Assembly: GCA_016218905.1 (NCBI GenBank)
Contig: JACRCS010000614.1
Span: 1 to 7,567, forward strand
Direction of reading: 5' to 3'
Length of the DNA: 7,567 nt
Source: Deltaproteobacteria bacterium
GTDB lineage: Bacteria; Desulfobacterota_C; Deferrisomatia; Deferrisomatales; JACRMM01
Under the pieces are notes generated by a model. That model ran no database searches. It was not told where the DNA came from and saw nothing but the letters and a program-made list of their open reading frames with translations. Both the position numbers and the translations under genes were made by a program. Shown here in pieces: positions 5,264-7,567 of the stretch (position 1 is its first letter; each line of letters opens with the position of its first letter).

Positions 5264-7567
5264 ATGCTTCAAATCGAACCCCTCGCCAAAGTCGGCCGCG
5301 CTTCACGCCTCGGCTTCGCCGTCCCGGCCGTGTCGGCCCTCTTCCTCGGCCTTCTGGTGATCTTCGGATGGTTGACCGGGAATCGCCGAATCATCCAGAT
5401 CGGGCCCGAGTTCGCCGGGATGCACTTCACCACGGCCGTGTGCTTCGTGTTGACGGCCGCCTCCCTCCTGCTCGGCGCGTCGGGGAGAGCCAGAGCGTCG
5501 GCTGCTTGGCTCGGTGCTTTGTCGGGCTCGATCGGCGCCGCGACGCTCCTCGCCTACCTGACGCCGCTGCCATGCTCGCCCGATCTGCTCTGCGCGGGTC
5601 TCCTTCCGGCGTTCGACTTGCCGTACCCCACGCGCATGGCCCCACTCACGGCGGGGTGCTTTGCCATCGCGGGTCTCGCGTCCGCCTCCGAGGTGCTCGG
5701 CGGCAGGCGCTGCGACGAGTTCGCCGCCTATGCGGGCGGGCTCCTATTTGCAGCCGGGGGGACGGCCCTCGCTGGTTACGCGCTGGGCCTGCGAGGCCTC
5801 TACGGCTGGGAACCGTTCACGCCCATGGCCGTGAACACCGCCCTGGGGTTTCTCTTCCTGGGCACCGCCCTGACCCTCCGGCCTTCGACGCGGGTCCATT
5901 TCGAATCCTGGATCCCGGGCTGGATGGCCATCGCGGGGAGCACGGCCAGCTTCCTGCTCTGGCAGGCTCTCGTTCAACGAGAGCACGGACAAGGCTTCCC
6001 CGACGGCGTGCTCGACCTCGGCGTGCTCCTCCTCGGCTTGACCTTCTCCCTTCTGGCGGGGCTTTCCGCGCGGCTCGCCTACCAATCGCACGGGTTCAGC
6101 CGCGAACTGGAGGCGCGGGTAAGAGAGCGGACGGCAGAACTCCGGGCGAGCGAGGAGCTGCTCAACCACGCGCAGGCGATCGCCCACCTCGGGAGCTGGG
6201 AGCTCGATCTCACGAGAGACCGGCTGACCTGGTCGGACGAGGTCTTTCGAATATTCGGGTTCGATCCGCACACGTTCCGCGCAACGTACGGAGCCTTTCT
6301 CGAAGCCGTGCATCCGGAGGACCGCCCGGCGGTGGACGACGCCTACTCGGCGTCCCTGCGGGACGAGAGGCAGACCTACGAGATCGAGCACCGCATCGTG
6401 AGGAAGTCGGATGGCGAAATCCGGGTCATCCATGAGAAGTGCCGGCACTTCCGGGACGACGCGGGCCGCATCGTCCGATCCGTAGGCATGGTTCACGACA
6501 TCACCGAGCGGAAACGCGCCGAGGAGGAGCTCGGGCGAGCCAAGCGAGCCGCCGAGGCGGCCAACGGGACCAAGAGCGAGTTCCTCGCCAGGATGAGCCA
6601 CGAGCTCCGAACGCCGCTCAATGGGGTGATCGGAATGATCGACCTCTCCCTCCTCGAGGACATGACCGCGCAAGCGAGGCAATGGCTGGAGATCTCGAAG
6701 GAATCCGCGTGGTCCCTGGCGCGCATCGTGGACGAGATCCTCGAATTCGCGAGCCTCGAGGCCGGGAAGGTGACCCTGGCGGAGGAGGAGTTCGCTCTCG
6801 GCAAGGTGCTCGAGACCGTCGTCTCCGCTCAGCGGCCGTCTGCCCTGAACAGGGGGCTTCGGCTCATCCTCGAGCTCTCGCCCGAGGTTCCGGCCCGGGT
6901 CCTCGGAGATCCGGCGAGGCTCCAGCAGGTGCTCTCCAATCTCGTCTCCAACGCGGTCAAGTTCACGGAAACGGGGGAAGTAGCCGTCACCGTCGACGTG
7001 GCGCACGACCGTGAGCAACCAGCCTCGGACGTGGTACGTGGTACGCGGAACTCGGTACACCTTTCCTTTGCGGTCCGAGACTCCGGGATCGGAATACCCG
7101 CCGAGCGGATGCCGAGGATCTTCGAGCGCTTCTCCGAGGCGACCGCGGCGACCCACGCGAAGTACGGCGGCTCAGGACTGGGGCTCTCGATCGCCAAGGA
7201 ACTCGCCGAGCTGATGGGCGGCAGGATTTCGGCGGAGAGCACCCCCGGCGTCGGAAGCACCTTCCGATTCGAGGTCGAGCTCGGGTCTGCCAAAGAGGCA
7301 GCTTCCCGTGTTTCGGCGGCGCTCGGAGAACGGACGAAGCTCTTGGCGGAATGCCCCCTGCGCATCCTCCTGGCCGACGACGACGCGGTGAGCAGGCTCT
7401 TCGCCCGGGAGCTCCTCTCGCGCCTGGGGCACGAAGCGGTCGCTGTCTCGGACGGCGACGAGGCCCTTCGGTCCCTCTCGCGCGAAAGGTTCGATCTCGC
7501 ACTGATGGACATCCAGATGCCCGTCCTGGACGGCCTCGCCGCGACCGAGCGCATCCGGGCCGGACTC
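5264..7567 (+). CDS. Membrane-bound hybrid sensor histidine kinase, 3' end outside the window
   Basis: The 768 visible residues run open to the edge. Eight predicted membrane helices (about 17-37, 54-74, 80-100, 124-145, 153-176, 187-206, 217-236, 247-269) place both ends in the cytoplasm and fit the positive-inside rule. A short coiled coil (about 277-303) leads to a PAS_3-type PAS domain (about 305-415, ending HDITERKRAEEEL). HisKA follows with the phosphorylated His446 in FLARMSHELRTPLNG, then the HATPase with N box (NLVSNAVKF, 559-567), G1 (DSGIGIP, 606-612), F box (IFERFSEA, 619-626) and G2 (GGSGLGLSIAK, 635-645). A receiver domain starts near 700 with acidic pair Asp705/Asp706 and phosphoacceptor Asp749. 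All catalytic motifs are intact, so it should be an active kinase with internal phosphorelay; an Hpt or second receiver may follow off the edge. The ligand is unknown. The start ATG 5264 has no clear Shine-Dalgarno; GTG 5159 is an in-frame alternative but also lacks one. An atypical linker at 580-599 contains a heptamer repeat. Confidence 0.93.
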   Translation, partial: MLQIEPLAKVGRASRLGFAVPAVSALFLGLLVIFGWLTGNRRIIQIGPEFAGMHFTTAVCFVLTAASLLLGASGRARASAAWLGALSGSIGAATLLAYLTPLPCSPDLLCAGLLPAFDLPYPTRMAPLTAGCFAIAGLASASEVLGGRRCDEFAAYAGGLLFAAGGTALAGYALGLRGLYGWEPFTPMAVNTALGFLFLGTALTLRPSTRVHFESWIPGWMAIAGSTASFLLWQALVQREHGQGFPDGVLDLGVLLLGLTFSLLAGLSARLAYQSHGFSRELEARVRERTAELRASEELLNHAQAIAHLGSWELDLTRDRLTWSDEVFRIFGFDPHTFRATYGAFLEAVHPEDRPAVDDAYSASLRDERQTYEIEHRIVRKSDGEIRVIHEKCRHFRDDAGRIVRSVGMVHDITERKRAEEELGRAKRAAEAANGTKSEFLARMSHELRTPLNGVIGMIDLSLLEDMTAQARQWLEISKESAWSLARIVDEILEFASLEAGKVTLAEEEFALGKVLETVVSAQRPSALNRGLRLILELSPEVPARVLGDPARLQQVLSNLVSNAVKFTETGEVAVTVDVAHDREQPASDVVRGTRNSVHLSFAVRDSGIGIPAERMPRIFERFSEATAATHAKYGGSGLGLSIAKELAELMGGRISAESTPGVGSTFRFEVELGSAKEAASRVSAALGERTKLLAECPLRILLADDDAVSRLFARELLSRLGHEAVAVSDGDEALRSLSRERFDLALMDIQMPVLDGLAATERIRAGL
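7024..7058. repeat. Heptamer tandem repeat inside the kinase ATPase domain
   Basis: Consecutive 7-bp units: GTGGTAC (7031-7037), GTGGTAC (7038-7044), GCGGAAC (7045-7051) and TCGGTAC (7052-7058), with a weaker unit CTCGGAC (7024-7030) before them. They encode residues 588-599 of the kinase, in the linker between two HATPase beta strands (EVAVTVDV and LSFAVRDSG). The period matches the arrays at 103-170, but the unit sequence differs. The reading frame continues intact through the array. Confidence 0.8.

Noticed and set aside
5368..6435. 355-residue + strand open frame overlapping the kinase
   Set aside because: It is the out-of-phase reading of the kinase membrane and PAS region; its Arg/Pro/Gly-rich translation has no domain, whereas the frame from 5264 encodes helices and PAS, HisKA, HATPase and receiver motifs.
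5744..7156. 470-residue minus-strand open frame opposite the kinase
   Set aside because: The kinase frame on + carries every catalytic motif in order. The antisense translation has no recognisable motif and runs through the heptamer repeat.

Overview
This is a GC-rich bacterial window with three protein genes, all of which can be read with some confidence. No RNA gene, CRISPR array, insertion sequence or phage gene was seen. The base composition, a 1197-residue pyruvate:ferredoxin oxidoreductase and a large membrane-bound hybrid histidine kinase suggest a Gram-negative-type organism with at least some anaerobic or low-potential ferredoxin metabolism. Degenerate heptamer repeats like those here are, from memory, common in genomes assembled from uncultured soil and sediment bacteria. 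The phylum cannot be fixed from this sequence.

Layout from left to right. Positions 1-174 are an intergenic region between two genes that probably converge. It opens with a strong intrinsic terminator on the + strand (3-31), which would serve a + strand gene outside the window, and ends with two blocks of 7-bp tandem repeats (103-123 and 129-170) that stop 4 bases short of the next gene. Positions 175-4775 hold a two-gene minus-strand operon: nifJ (4775 to 1182), then a dihydroorotate dehydrogenase-like flavoprotein (1182 to 175). The nifJ stop and the second start share one base (TGATG), and the second gene's Shine-Dalgarno sequence forms the last codons of nifJ. Positions 4776-5263 are a 488-bp divergent intergenic region with an imperfect inverted repeat at 5159-5191. 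From 5264 to the right edge runs a hybrid sensor kinase on the + strand, cut off inside its receiver domain.

How the genes may work together. NifJ oxidises pyruvate to acetyl-CoA and CO2 and reduces ferredoxin or flavodoxin. Its partner has the PyrD TIM-barrel fold but lacks the catalytic loop of true dihydroorotate dehydrogenases, so it is more likely an FMN protein linked to NifJ function than a pyrimidine-synthesis enzyme. The divergent kinase has an eight-helix membrane sensor built from three copies of one motif, then PAS, HisKA, HATPase and receiver domains. It could sense redox or energy state, but a link to nifJ rests only on the divergent arrangement.

The most unusual signals are a heptamer tandem repeat inside the ATPase domain of the kinase, of the same 7-bp period as the arrays beyond the operon; the threefold repeat in the kinase sensor; and the tight coupling of a catalytically altered PyrD-like protein to nifJ.
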